Positions 23,493 through 33,091 are shown, numbered from the stretch's first letter. The stretch is DNA of 58,607 nt from Candidatus Omnitrophota bacterium (GCA_023247445.1 JAHFGL010000006.1:1-58607); one strand, 5' to 3'. A program made the numbers and translations. Notes: generated from the letters alone by a model not told the origin.

Positions 23493-23931
23493 TATTCGTT
23501 TTAGTTTGCGCACCAAGCGTTGGTTTTATGGTATTTTTGGGGTGTTGTTTTCTTCCGGCGTGCTTTGGTTGGCGGCGCATTATTTATTTGGTCGTTACGA
23601 TGAGTTTGGTATACGAGACAATTCCTTTGAACCTTTATTGATGAAGATTCATGGTGCTGCGGCGATGGTTTCATTAATGGTGCTAGGTGTCTTGATCCCC
23701 ATTCATATGCAGCGTGCTTGGGGACGAGGGCGCAATCGTAGAACTGCGGTTGTCATCGTCAGCGTATGTGTTTTATTGATTTTAAGTGGCTATGGATTAT
23801 ATTATCTCGGCAGTGAAGAGGTGCGGTTGTGGATAAGCGGTTTGCATAGCATTATAGGATGCTTATTGCCTATGGTTCTTCTTTGGCATGTTCTCGTTGG
23901 AAGAAAGACACGGGCGTCTTCACGGTTTTAG
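23482..23931 (+). CDS. Four-helix membrane protein with conserved histidines
   Basis: 149 residues from ATG 23482, overlapping apbE by 11 bases. Four hydrophobic segments (about 13-33, 55-77, 88-110, 117-140). Histidines in or near helices (His57, His75, His122, His136) could hold haem b, as in cytochrome b561-like or DUF4405-type proteins. Placed after the flavin protein and ApbE, it may pass electrons across the inner membrane. That role is inferred. Confidence 0.65.
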   Translation: MKNNIRFSLRTKRWFYGIFGVLFSSGVLWLAAHYLFGRYDEFGIRDNSFEPLLMKIHGAAAMVSLMVLGVLIPIHMQRAWGRGRNRRTAVVIVSVCVLLILSGYGLYYLGSEEVRLWISGLHSIIGCLLPMVLLWHVLVGRKTRASSRF

Positions 23932-24020
23932 AAATTAATTATTTTGAAAACGTTTATTCGTTTGTGCAACCTCTATTGATACGTTAGAATAATTTCAAAT
24001 TTGGAAAAGGATAAGATGTC

Positions 24021-24143
24021 ATGCAAGATTTAATCGTTGGACTAATTGTGGCGCTTAGTGTGGCTTATCTTATTTGGCAGGTGGTGAAATCTTTGCGCAA
24101 GAAGGGCAAGGGATCTTCTTGCTCGTCGTGTGGAAAGGATTGA
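24021..24143 (+). CDS. FeoB-associated Cys-rich membrane peptide
   Basis: 40 residues: one membrane helix (LIVGLIVALSVAYLIWQVV), a basic patch, then CSSCGKD. This is the pattern of the FeoB-associated Cys-rich family. It lies just before feoA with a good ribosome-binding region (AAAGGATAAGATG). Confidence 0.88.
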   Translation: MQDLIVGLIVALSVAYLIWQVVKSLRKKGKGSSCSSCGKD

Positions 24144-24145
24144 GG

Positions 24146-24679
24146 ATGTTTAAAGAAATCTGGCAGAAAATATTCCCAAAAAAAGAGTGTGGTTGTGGTG
24201 TTGCTGAACAGCCATTAAGCGATGCTCCATCTGGTGTGAGTGTGCAGATTAAATGTTTGCGCGGTGAAGAAGGTGTGTGTCAGCGTTTACGTGAAATGGG
24301 ATTTGGTGAGTCTGCGATTGTTGAAAAAGTTGCTGATCATGGAACGCTTATCTGTAAAGTTTGCGATGCTAAGATTGCGATCAGTAAAGAATTAGCCCAA
24401 AATATTATTGTCAAAGATGTTTCTTCGATTTCACCTAGAAATGGTAAAAAAGTTTTGCTTAGCCATTTATCCGTTGGGCAGAAGGCCGTTATTTATAATT
24501 TTGTAGTTGAAAGCGATGATTGTGAACGGATTGAAGAAATGGGGGTAACTCCGGGTGAGGCGGTGGAGGTGATCCGTTATGCACCCATGGGGGACCCGAT
24601 TGAAATAAAAATTCGAGGATATCTTTTATCACTGCGTAAAGAAGAAGCTGATTTAATTGAAGTCGAACTTATCTCTTAA
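24146..24679 (+). CDS. feoA: Tandem FeoA protein
   Basis: 177 residues from ATG 24146. Two FeoA SH3-like domains in one chain: residues about 32-92 (IKCLRGEEGVCQRLREMGFG) and about 105-176 (LSVGQKAVIYNFVVESDDCE, then RIEEMGVTPGEAVEVIRYAP). Most FeoA proteins have one domain of 75-85 residues. A Cys-containing N-terminal extension (KKECGCG) may bind metal. FeoA aids the FeoB ferrous-iron channel from the cytoplasmic side. One base separates its stop from the feoB start. Confidence 0.92.
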   Translation: MFKEIWQKIFPKKECGCGVAEQPLSDAPSGVSVQIKCLRGEEGVCQRLREMGFGESAIVEKVADHGTLICKVCDAKIAISKELAQNIIVKDVSSISPRNGKKVLLSHLSVGQKAVIYNFVVESDDCERIEEMGVTPGEAVEVIRYAPMGDPIEIKIRGYLLSLRKEEADLIEVELIS

Positions 24680-24680
24680 T

Positions 24681-26798
24681 ATGTCTACTGATATTTCTCC
24701 ATTAGCGCAACAAACTCCTATCAAAACAATCGCCCTAGCAGGAAATCCTAATTCTGGCAAGACGACACTTTTTAATGCGTTTACGAAATTGCGCCAGAAG
24801 GTGGGAAACTATCCTGGCGTGACCGTCGAGAAAAAAAGCGGGACGCTTGTATTAGCCAAAGATCGTGTCATTAATGTTATTGATTTGCCGGGCACTTATA
24901 GCTTGGCGGTGCGTTCTCCTGATGAGAAGGTGGCGCGTGATGTTTTAATGGGGCGCACGCCGGACACCCCAAAACCAGATATGCTTGTTTGTGTTGTTGA
25001 TGCTGGAAATCTTGAACGTAATTTATATCTGGTTAGTCAGTTGCAGGATCTTGGATTACCAATGGTTATTGCGCTTAATATGATGGATGAAGTTGAGCGC
25101 CAAGGGAAAGAAATTGATCTTAATTTATTATCGAAACGATTGGGCGTGCCTGTTATTCCGACAGTCGCCAACCAAAATAAAGGGATTGAAGAGCTAAAGC
25201 ATCTAATCGCCGAAGGCGTTGTGGCGAGCTATAAACGTCAATGGCGGATGGCGCCGGATCTTGAGGAAGAGGTTGAGCATTTGGTTCGTCTGTTGGTCAA
25301 ACATCAAGACATGGGACCTGATGAGGCTTTTGCCGAGGCGCTCATTTTAATGTCATTGGGATCAAAGCTTAAGAACGACGAGAAATCTAGTTCGACAAAA
25401 CGATTCTATAAAGAAGAGTTGATTAATCAGATTAATTTGATTCAGGATCGTTTACGTAAAAAAGGATTACGCGCACGTACGGCGGCGATTGAAGCCAGAT
25501 ATGATTGGATTAAGTCGATTCTTAAGGATTGTATTATTGATAAAAACAAAAAGGGATTGGATTTAACGGAACGTATTGATGCTGTGCTTACTCATAAATT
25601 TTTTGGTTGGGTGTTTTTCTTGGGGATTATGGTGGTGATGTTTTATATGATTTTTACGATTGCAGCCTATCCAATGGATTGGATCGACGGTGGATTTACC
25701 GCTATTGGGAATTGGGTAACAAGCATCATGCCGGAAGGTCAGCTGCGCAGTTTGATTGTTGATGGTATTGTTGCGGGGGTTGGAGGCGTTATTATCTTCT
25801 TGCCGCAGATTTTAGTTCTTTTCTTTTTTATTGGGTTATTGCAGGACACCGGATATATGGCCCGCGCGGCGTTTATTATGGACCGCGTGATGAGTAAGGT
25901 TGGTCTTCATGGAAAATCATTTATTCCTTTGTTAAGTTCTTTTGCCTGCGCTATTCCTGGGATTATGTCGGCGCGTACGATTGAAAGCCCCAAAGATCGC
26001 TTGGTTACGATTCTTGTCGCCCCGCTAATGAGTTGCTCGGCACGTTTACCGGTTTACACCATTTTGATTGCAGTCTTTATGCCGGTAGCAACGGGATTTC
26101 AAAAAGCAGGTATTATGCTGGTTATGTATTTGCTCGGGATTGTGGGGGCGTGTGCGATGGCGTGGTTATTTAAAACAACTTTGCTGCGTTCGCAAAAACC
26201 TGTTTTTGTTATGGAACTTCCTCCATACCGTTTGCCGTCGTGGCGAGCGGTTGTGATTCAAATGTGGGAACGCAGTCGATTATTTTTAAAACGCGCCGGG
26301 ACGATTATTTTAGCGATGTCAGTGATTCTTTGGGTTTTGATGAGTTATCCGCAGAAAAAAGGCGTAGATAGCGGTGAGATTCTTAAAAATAGTTTTGCTG
26401 GTCAGATGGGAACAGCGCTTGAGCCTGTTATTAAGCCGCTTGGATTTGATTGGCGTATCGGCATTGGACTTATTGGTTCCTTTGCCGCTCGCGAAGTATT
26501 TGTTTCCACGATGAGTATTGTGTTTAACTTAGGTGATGATGCGAAAGAGGATACGCTGCGTGAGGCCTTTGCCGCGGCCCATTGGCCCGACGGCCGTCCG
26601 TTATTTACTCCCCTGGTCTGCTTAAGTTTAATGATATTTTATGTTTTTGCTCTGCAGTGTATCAGCACCATTGCCATTGTCTGGCGCGAAACTGGTTCAT
26701 GGCGCTGGCCGTTATTCCAATTTGTTTATATGGCTATTCTCGCCTATTTGGCTTCGCTCTTGGTTTACCAGGGCGGTCGATTGTTGGGATTTTCATAA
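24681..26798 (+). CDS. feoB: Ferrous iron transport protein B
   Basis: 705 residues from ATG 24681. The G-protein domain has G1 GNPNSGKTT, G3 DLPGTYSL and G4 NMMDE. It is followed by a helical regulatory segment and the membrane part, with gates at SFACAIPGIMSARTIES and FAAREVFVSTM. Cysteines in the gate (FACAIPG, MSCSARLP) are typical. An earlier in-frame TTG exists but would overlap feoA. Main Fe2+ importer; last gene of the iron run. Confidence 0.96.
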   Translation: MSTDISPLAQQTPIKTIALAGNPNSGKTTLFNAFTKLRQKVGNYPGVTVEKKSGTLVLAKDRVINVIDLPGTYSLAVRSPDEKVARDVLMGRTPDTPKPDMLVCVVDAGNLERNLYLVSQLQDLGLPMVIALNMMDEVERQGKEIDLNLLSKRLGVPVIPTVANQNKGIEELKHLIAEGVVASYKRQWRMAPDLEEEVEHLVRLLVKHQDMGPDEAFAEALILMSLGSKLKNDEKSSSTKRFYKEELINQINLIQDRLRKKGLRARTAAIEARYDWIKSILKDCIIDKNKKGLDLTERIDAVLTHKFFGWVFFLGIMVVMFYMIFTIAAYPMDWIDGGFTAIGNWVTSIMPEGQLRSLIVDGIVAGVGGVIIFLPQILVLFFFIGLLQDTGYMARAAFIMDRVMSKVGLHGKSFIPLLSSFACAIPGIMSARTIESPKDRLVTILVAPLMSCSARLPVYTILIAVFMPVATGFQKAGIMLVMYLLGIVGACAMAWLFKTTLLRSQKPVFVMELPPYRLPSWRAVVIQMWERSRLFLKRAGTIILAMSVILWVLMSYPQKKGVDSGEILKNSFAGQMGTALEPVIKPLGFDWRIGIGLIGSFAAREVFVSTMSIVFNLGDDAKEDTLREAFAAAHWPDGRPLFTPLVCLSLMIFYVFALQCISTIAIVWRETGSWRWPLFQFVYMAILAYLASLLVYQGGRLLGFS

Positions 26799-26859
26799 AT
26801 AGGGACACGTACCTTTTTAAAAAAGGTACGTGTCCCTATTTCCCGTCCCTATTTCCCGT
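26797..26859. repeat. Perfect palindrome and direct repeat after feoB
   Basis: 22-base arms 26797-26818 and 26820-26841 with a one-base centre, starting within the feoB stop codon. They are followed by two perfect copies of ccctatttcccgt (26834-26846, 26847-26859). It can end transcription from both sides of the convergent pair feoB and metalloprotease. The gggacacgtacc sequence resembles a widespread REP-like element. Confidence 0.85.
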
Positions 26860-26864
26860 ACTTA

Positions 26865-29042
26865 CTATTTTGCAGACGTCCTTAGAGCGCCGGCATTTTT
26901 ATAGACCGTGATGGAAGCAAGTCCAACATTGCTAAGAGCATCATAAGCTTTTGCTGTCAAAACATGGCTACCGTTAGCAACTGGTTTTGTCGACCACGCA
27001 TAGTTAAATGGTGAAGATGTGTCTGTTTTGAATAGTACATTATCAATATAAAATTCAACTTTTTTGACACCAACGTTATCAGTCGCTGAAACTGCAATAG
27101 TTTCTCGTCCTGAAATTGATTCGCCATTCACAGGGCTAATAAAACTAACAACAGGAGGGGTTGTGTCGCTTAAAATAGAATAAGTGGCATTGACCGTCGT
27201 TGTTTTGCTTAAATCAGAGCTGTCTGATGCTGTTGCTGCGATGGCATAATTACCACTAAGGGCCGTAGCTGGTGAGGTTACATTAAAGGTGCTCGCGCCT
27301 AAAGATCCTGAGGCTAGTGTTAATGTTGCTGGAGAGAAGCTTCCTGTCCAGTCACTTGGCACAACACTGGATAATAGTATTGTGCTATTCGCGCATGCAG
27401 GGCTGTTGGCATTTGTTACGGAAACACCGTAGCTTAATGTCTGTCCTTTTGAACCACCACTATTTGATGGTGAAATAGTAACAACAGGATTGTTCATGCT
27501 GCATAAAGCTTGAGCAAACGTAACGGAAACAACCGATACATTTGTATCATGGCTTAGCTGTGTGATAGCAATCCCATTCGTCGGGTCACTAAAGGTTGTG
27601 CCATTATCAAGGGCTGTAAGCAAATATGTTTTTGTCCCTGATAAACCATTCCAGCGATGGATATTGGTTTTCATGGCATAGCCCCCACCTAGTCCAGCAT
27701 CAAATCCGGTAGGATAGCGATATGAAAGATAATAATTTTCGTTAGTATCTGCTTTAGGGATTTTAATTGCTTGGAAATTAGTTGTATTTCCATTCTCTGA
27801 ATTATAAATGGTATATGTTCCTGGAGTGGTCACTGTTTGAACGCGCGCTGAGGGAATCCAGCCAGATTCAACCTTATGAACAGTATTTGGTTGACGCAGT
27901 CCAACGCCAGAATATCCCATGATACACGATGTATCTCCGTATTCATCTTGGGCGGCTGATAATGATCCCGTTGAGGCATGATGCCATCCTAAATTGTGTC
28001 CATATTCATGGGCGGCAACATCTGGCCAATCGCATTGAAACAGCCATGACTTACTTGGATTTCCACCGATTGTTCCCAGCCCAATATATCCACAGCTTGA
28101 TGCGGGGAATTCATAGACTTTGCGGGTATAATTACTTAAATTAATTCCTGCCGCTGTTACAGCGCTATCGGCAGCATTAGACCAGGCTGAATAATTACAC
28201 GCATCTGTACTATTATAAGGAATGGTTACTCGACTTGCCACATCCCCAACCATGTTGATTTGGTTAAATGAACTTTCTGCATAATAATTTTTAAGGGATG
28301 ATGTTCCTGTGAAAAATATTGAGGAGATCATTGCGTCAGAACATGCTAGGGCACTATTTTGAAAGTTAATTGGAATTACAATTGTTTTTTGATCTCCAGC
28401 AACGTTGGTGGCGGCAACTTGCGTTGTTGTCGTTGTCGTTGTGCCGTTGGCTTCAAGTAAGATATGATTATCAATTTTTTTACCATGAACCTTGATGGTT
28501 GATCCGGATGGAACATTGATCGGATTGTCGGCGAAATGAAGTTCAAATGTTTTTGTTGGATCATTGGCATCTTGAAGTGAATAGAATGTTTGCGTTGATC
28601 CATTTTTAAAATAGGCAATCGTTGTTGTCATTTCCCCTTGGGTATCAACGGAAACTTCCAACAATTCTTTAATCTCTTGCGGAAGTTGATCGATTATTTC
28701 ATCGGGAAGAAGATGTTTGGCTGCTTTCTCAGGATGCTTGATGAGAAGCTCAACCAATTTCATTTTTCTTTTAAGAATTGAATCTGTAATTTTTTGAACC
28801 TGATTTTGTTTGTTGTTTTCTTGCGCATTTATAAGACGGTCGATTTGTTTAAGCATGTCATTGGTTAAAAGGAAAATGGCATTTTCATCCTCATGGACGT
28901 GATCAGCAAATGCAAATTGAACGGGAGATCCTAAAGCAAATAGGAGGCCGAGCAAAATACTAAGTGTATACCGCTTAAAGCGCGCCGCTTTTTTAAATCC
29001 ATTTAAAACCAAGATGAGCCCCGAGGTGATTTTGTTGTTCAT
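26865..29042 (-). CDS. Secreted zinc metalloprotease with Ig-like C-terminal domains
   Basis: 725 residues. Signal segment about 25-46 (ending FAFA). The catalytic zinc motif HEYGHNLGWHH (His345, His349, His355) is followed by a Met-turn CIMGYS (Met375), giving a metzincin close to the gametolysin/M11 type. Residues about 520-620 resemble a NEW3/alpha-galactosidase-associated domain. Residues about 628-715 form a bacterial Ig-like domain (TPPVVSFISPVNGESI; GVKKVEFYIDNVLF). Acts outside the cell on proteins or peptides. A cyclic-di-GMP-I riboswitch sits in its leader. GGAGACC precedes the start. Confidence 0.88.
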   Translation of the reverse strand: MNNKITSGLILVLNGFKKAARFKRYTLSILLGLLFALGSPVQFAFADHVHEDENAIFLLTNDMLKQIDRLINAQENNKQNQVQKITDSILKRKMKLVELLIKHPEKAAKHLLPDEIIDQLPQEIKELLEVSVDTQGEMTTTIAYFKNGSTQTFYSLQDANDPTKTFELHFADNPINVPSGSTIKVHGKKIDNHILLEANGTTTTTTTQVAATNVAGDQKTIVIPINFQNSALACSDAMISSIFFTGTSSLKNYYAESSFNQINMVGDVASRVTIPYNSTDACNYSAWSNAADSAVTAAGINLSNYTRKVYEFPASSCGYIGLGTIGGNPSKSWLFQCDWPDVAAHEYGHNLGWHHASTGSLSAAQDEYGDTSCIMGYSGVGLRQPNTVHKVESGWIPSARVQTVTTPGTYTIYNSENGNTTNFQAIKIPKADTNENYYLSYRYPTGFDAGLGGGYAMKTNIHRWNGLSGTKTYLLTALDNGTTFSDPTNGIAITQLSHDTNVSVVSVTFAQALCSMNNPVVTISPSNSGGSKGQTLSYGVSVTNANSPACANSTILLSSVVPSDWTGSFSPATLTLASGSLGASTFNVTSPATALSGNYAIAATASDSSDLSKTTTVNATYSILSDTTPPVVSFISPVNGESISGRETIAVSATDNVGVKKVEFYIDNVLFKTDTSSPFNYAWSTKPVANGSHVLTAKAYDALSNVGLASITVYKNAGALRTSAK

Positions 29043-29164
29043 GAGAGGTCTCCTGATTTTTCAAATAAGATGGATTGTGTCGATGAAAACGGCGAGCGAG
29101 GGTGAATCATCTTATTTAGGGGTGAAATGAAAAGAAGGGAGAGATGGTAAATCAGTGCAGGTTG

Positions 29165-29252
29165 CTTCTTCGGTAGCTGGCTAGCCCTTAACTTCATTGT
29201 AAGGCCCCTTTAGTTTTGCGTCCCCGGGTTACCCCGGGTTTGCCTTTATCGT
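29165..29252 (-). promoter_or_regulatory. Cyclic-di-GMP-I (GEMM-I) riboswitch
   Basis: Read on the minus strand: AAAGGCAAACC, a GNRA-capped stem (cccggg-GTAA-cccggg), GGGACGCAAAACTAAAGGGGCC, and at the 3' end GCTAGCCAGCTACCGAAG. This is the conserved order of the class, including the GGACGCAAA joining region. It lies about 120 bases before the metalloprotease start. Downstream of it, aaataagatg and catcttattt can form a long-range stem that may be the expression platform. Confidence 0.9.
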
Positions 29253-29489
29253 TTTTTACTCTACTGGAAGTGTAAAACATAATTGTTATTAAAACAAGGG
29301 CTAGGGAAATATATATTCTTGATTTATGGTTGGTCTAGTAGGTTTTTTAAATAAATCCTACCGAAGCTTGAGGTAGGAGTGATACAATGTTGCAGACTTA
29401 AATGCTTTCATGGCAACGGTTATGAACTCTCAATTACAACAGAAAAAATCATATTTTAGTAATAATAAGATAAACAATTTTATTTAATA
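29253..29489. other. Intergenic region before dsbD-like gene
   Basis: The minus strand side holds a plausible promoter for the riboswitch (TTGTTT, 17 bases, TACACT). On the + strand tcctacc (29356-29362) and ggtagga (29372-29378) form a hairpin, with gtagg upstream (about 29338) as an alternative partner. No gene was recognised. Confidence 0.4.
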
Positions 29490-30707
29490 ATGTCTGATTA
29501 TTTATTTCACTTCTTAGCTTTTTATTTGGCAGGACTTGCGGTAAATCTTACCCCATGTGTTTATCCGATGGTAACGGTTACAGTTTCTTTGTTTGAGCCT
29601 CGCGATTCAGAAGCTTTAAGCACGATGCATGCTTTTGGTAGGGCTTTCATTTATGTTTTTGGAATGGTTGTGATGTATAGCGTTTTAGGTGTTGTGGCGG
29701 CACTGACGGGGGCACTTTTTGGCGGGATGTTGCAAAATAAATGGGTTGTCGTTAGCGTAGCTTTTTTGATGTTTATTTTAGCTTTTTCGATGTTTGGATT
29801 TTATCATTTTCAAGTTCCATCTAGATTATTAGAGAAGCTTGGGGCTTTAAGGAAAGCAAATTATTTAGGGTTATTTTTTTCTGGAATGTTTGTTGGGATT
29901 TTTGCGGCGCCATGCATCGGCCCACCGGTTGTGGCGTTATTGGCTTCAGTGGTAGATAAGGGAAATTTATTTTTTGGGTTCTCGTCTTTTTTTGTATTTG
30001 CGTTAGGGCTCGGCACACCATATTTAATTTTAGGAACATTTTCAGGGCTTCTTCAAAAACTTCCTAAAGGGGGACCATGGCTTATTTGGGTTAAACATTT
30101 GTTTGGTGTTATCTTGTTTGGTTTTGGGTTATTTTATTTAGCTATTGCGATTGACTCAGATTTGATTAAATGGGTTCTGCCAGGCACGGTTGTTGGCGGT
30201 GGGATTTATTTAGGATTTTTCCGACAATCGCCAAAGGAAAATGTTTTATTTGTTCGATTTCGTTGGATTGTTGGCATCGTAAGTTTAGTTGTGGGTATTT
30301 CTTTAGCCTCTCCTATTATTTATCCAAAGAGTAAAGAAAGATTGGTTTGGGAACCATATAAATTATACAAAATAGCGATGGCTAAAGAACAACATAAACC
30401 CGTTATGATTGATTTTTATGCTGATTGGTGTATTAGTTGTCACGAGTTAGAAGATACTGTCTTTTCAAATCCAACGGTGTTAAGGGAATCTTCAGAGTTT
30501 GTTAAGTTAAGAGTTGATGCTACTAAAACCGAATCTCCAGAGGTACAAAAGGTTTTAGAGCAATATAATGTTCCTGGTCTTCCTATTATTGTTTTTATTG
30601 ACGCTAGTGGAAACGAAGTCGAAGACGCCCGCATTATCGGACCGGTTCCGCCTGAGGAATTTTTAAAATCATTAACGTTAACTTCTTCGAATGCGCCACG
30701 CAGCTAA
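29490..30707 (+). CDS. DsbD-like thiol:disulfide interchange protein
   Basis: 405 residues. The membrane domain (about 1-285) has the CcdA/DsbD redox cysteines in TPCVYPM and APCIGPP. The C-terminal thioredoxin-like domain (about 300-395) has the active site DWCISC. The N-terminal DsbD-alpha domain of E. coli is absent. Moves reducing power from cytoplasmic thioredoxin to extracytoplasmic proteins. No clear ribosome-binding site at ATG 29490. Confidence 0.92.
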   Translation: MSDYLFHFLAFYLAGLAVNLTPCVYPMVTVTVSLFEPRDSEALSTMHAFGRAFIYVFGMVVMYSVLGVVAALTGALFGGMLQNKWVVVSVAFLMFILAFSMFGFYHFQVPSRLLEKLGALRKANYLGLFFSGMFVGIFAAPCIGPPVVALLASVVDKGNLFFGFSSFFVFALGLGTPYLILGTFSGLLQKLPKGGPWLIWVKHLFGVILFGFGLFYLAIAIDSDLIKWVLPGTVVGGGIYLGFFRQSPKENVLFVRFRWIVGIVSLVVGISLASPIIYPKSKERLVWEPYKLYKIAMAKEQHKPVMIDFYADWCISCHELEDTVFSNPTVLRESSEFVKLRVDATKTESPEVQKVLEQYNVPGLPIIVFIDASGNEVEDARIIGPVPPEEFLKSLTLTSSNAPRS

Positions 30708-30750
30708 GTCCTTCATTGTGATACAATAACTATCAAGCGAGGAAAATTTA

Positions 30751-31404
30751 ATGAGAATTAAAGAACCTGTTAACGGCATAACTCATATTATTGGGGCGCT
30801 ATTATCTATTGTTGCGCTTGTTTTTCTGGTTTCACAGGCCGCGCAGCATGGAACCGTGTGGCATGTTGTTGCCTTCTCTATATATGGTGTTAGCTTAGTT
30901 GCGCTTTATACGATGAGTTCGCTTTATCATTCCTTGAATGTTTCTCAAAAAACAAATCGGACTTTAGAACAACTTGATCACGCGATGATTTATTTCTTAA
31001 TTGCTGGAAGTTATACGCCGATTTGTCTTGTTGCCTTGCGCGGTGGATGGGGGTGGAGTTTGTTGGGAGTTGTTTGGAGTTTAGCTATTACAGGGATTGT
31101 TTTAAAATTAGTTTTTAGGGATCCTCCCCGAGTTATCGTGGCCATACTTTTTTCTTTTTATATTATTATTGGATGGCTCGGTCTTATTGCTTGGGCGCCG
31201 CTGGTGCAGGTATTATCCAATTGGGGAATCTTTTGGTTTGTGCTAGGGGGTGTTTTTTATACTGTTGGCGCAATAATTTTTAATACAGATCGATTAAGAC
31301 TTTCTGTGCACATTGGGGCTCATGAGATATGGCATTTTTTTGTAATGGCGGGGAGTCTTAGTCATTTTTGGGTTATGTTAAAATATGTTTCCCCTTTAGG
31401 TTGA
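30751..31404 (+). CDS. Hemolysin III / PAQR-family membrane protein
   Basis: 217 residues, seven membrane helices. Conserved histidines are in [15 protein letters not shown] and [11 protein letters not shown], forming the metal site of the PAQR/HlyIII superfamily. GAGGA precedes the start. Its end overlaps the convergent DedA gene by 9 bases. Confidence 0.93.
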   Translation: MRIKEPVNGITHIIGALLSIVALVFLVSQAAQHGTVWHVVAFSIYGVSLVALYTMSSLYHSLNVSQKTNRTLEQLDHAMIYFLIAGSYTPICLVALRGGWGWSLLGVVWSLAITGIVLKLVFRDPPRVIVAILFSFYIIIGWLGLIAWAPLVQVLSNWGIFWFVLGGVFYTVGAIIFNTDRLRLSVHIGAHEIWHFFVMAGSLSHFWVMLKYVSPLG

Positions 31405-32043
31405 TGATTTTGACTGACGGTGGCGGATAAATTCGATTATGCCCGGAAGGATTGAGATAAAAATAATGGCAAAGATCACAAAGGTAAAGTTTCGTTTTAC
31501 AACTTCTAAATTTCCAAAGAAATATCCAGCCAGCGTAAATCCAACGACCCATAAAATCCCGCCAACAACATTGTAAGTTAGAAATCGGCCATAGTTCATG
31601 TTTCCAACACCAGCTAAAAATGGGGCAAAGGTGCGGATGATTGGAATGAATCGCGCAATGATGATTGTTTTGCCGCCATATTTCTCATAAAAGTGTTTTG
31701 TTTTCTCTAGATGGCTTTCTTTGATGAGCGGGATTCGTTCTCGGCGTAATATTTTATTAGATAACATTTTCCCAATCCCATAATTGACACTGTCGCCAGC
31801 AATTGCGGCGACACATAAGAGCCCTATTAGGAGGCTGATTTCAAGAGATCCTTGCGCTGCAAAAGCACCTAGAACAAACAAAAGAGAATCGCCGGGCAAA
31901 AAAGGTGTAAAGACGAGTCCGGTTTCACAAAAGATAATTAAAAAGACGATGGCGTAAGTCCATGTTCCATAATGTTCGATGATGTTGTTAAGATGATGAT
32001 CCAGATGAATTATAAGATCGACAAACTTTAAAATAAATTCCAC
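31396..32043 (-). CDS. DedA-family membrane protein
   Basis: 215 residues. Typical motifs: [19 protein letters not shown] near the start, then [20 protein letters not shown] and the C-terminal [17 protein letters not shown]. DedA proteins are linked to lipid carrier recycling and membrane homeostasis. Convergent with the hemolysin III gene. Confidence 0.93.
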   Translation of the reverse strand: MEFILKFVDLIIHLDHHLNNIIEHYGTWTYAIVFLIIFCETGLVFTPFLPGDSLLFVLGAFAAQGSLEISLLIGLLCVAAIAGDSVNYGIGKMLSNKILRRERIPLIKESHLEKTKHFYEKYGGKTIIIARFIPIIRTFAPFLAGVGNMNYGRFLTYNVVGGILWVVGFTLAGYFFGNLEVVKRNFTFVIFAIIFISILPGIIEFIRHRQSKSST

Positions 32044-32064
32044 GAGCGCTCCTGTCTTAGTTGA

Positions 32065-32394
32065 TTACCATTTTTTGAAAATAATAAATACAGCAAGGAT
32101 AATAAATAAAAACCCAACAAGATAATTCCATTTCATTTCTTCTTTAAGATAGACAACGGAAAAGATGCAAAAGACCACAAGGGTGATGACTTCTTGAATT
32201 GTTTTAAGTTGGGCGGTTGAAAATTGAGAACTGCCGATACGATTGGCGGGGACTTGAAAGCAATATTCAACAAAGGCAATAAACCAGCTGATTAAAATGA
32301 CTTTAAAAAGAGGCGAGCTTTTGTATTTAAGGTGGCCGTACCAGGCGATGGTCATGAAAATATTTGATATGGTCAATAAAATAATGGCGGTCAT
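32065..32394 (-). CDS. DMT-superfamily small membrane protein (DUF486-like)
   Basis: 109 residues from ATG at 32394. Four hydrophobic segments, with IAWYGHLKY, SWFIAFVEYCFQVPANRIG and the ending FLFIILAVFIIFKKW typical of the DUF486 group. A longer frame upstream is less likely because the family starts at this Met. Transport substrate unknown. Confidence 0.8.
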   Translation of the reverse strand: MTAIILLTISNIFMTIAWYGHLKYKSSPLFKVILISWFIAFVEYCFQVPANRIGSSQFSTAQLKTIQEVITLVVFCIFSVVYLKEEMKWNYLVGFLFIILAVFIIFKKW

Positions 32395-32633
32395 ATCCCT
32401 CGTTTCAATAGTTTTGCAACATTTAAAATATTTTTTACTCCAAAAAGACGAGGGATAATACCGCGCTTTTCTGAAATAAAACATTGTAGAACTTTTGAAA
32501 CGCGGTATAAAATTTTCTCCAACAATTAGGCGTATCATAGTACAATCAGTCGCCCAAATAAAGTAAATGATGGAAATATTTAGATAACAGAGAACTGACA
32601 GTATGTTTTGGTTGGTTTTTTATGAGGCGTGTT

Positions 32634-33011
32634 TTAGTTGGCTAATCGAAAGTCTGTGATTTGCCAGCCCAGATGACTTTGACTTAATTCCAAAATCCAT
32701 TCTTGGCCGGACGGCAGGTGTGTTCCCGGAGTAAATTCCAGAATGACATTAAATTGCGCGTGACGACGCTTATTTTTCTTGTCAAAAACTTTGCTTTTGA
32801 TTTGATAAGAAACAAGGCTGAAGACGGGCGGATATTTGTAAGGGTTTTTCCAGTAAACATAGGTTCTGTCCATGTCGTTGGTTTGCCATGAGGTTAGGAC
32901 AGTTGTGACAATTCGTGTTACTTCTCTTTTCATTAAAGATGGTTTGACGACGAAATAGAGGATTGCAATTAGGACAACAAGAGAAATAAGGAAAATGTTT
33001 TTTGTTTTCAT
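32634..33011 (-). CDS. Membrane-anchored hypothetical protein
   Basis: 125 residues. One N-terminal hydrophobic segment (about 5-24) and then a small soluble domain with DRTYVYWKNPYKYPPVFSLVSYQI and the ending LGWQITDFRLAN, reminiscent of small NTF2-like or DUF4864-type domains. No known function recognised. Confidence 0.6.
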   Translation of the reverse strand: MKTKNIFLISLVVLIAILYFVVKPSLMKREVTRIVTTVLTSWQTNDMDRTYVYWKNPYKYPPVFSLVSYQIKSKVFDKKNKRRHAQFNVILEFTPGTHLPSGQEWILELSQSHLGWQITDFRLAN

Positions 33012-33091
33012 TTTTATTTGTTTATATTAATTCGATTTAAAAACGAGAATAGTGTGCTTATTTATAATATTCATTTTTTGCGATTTGTAAA

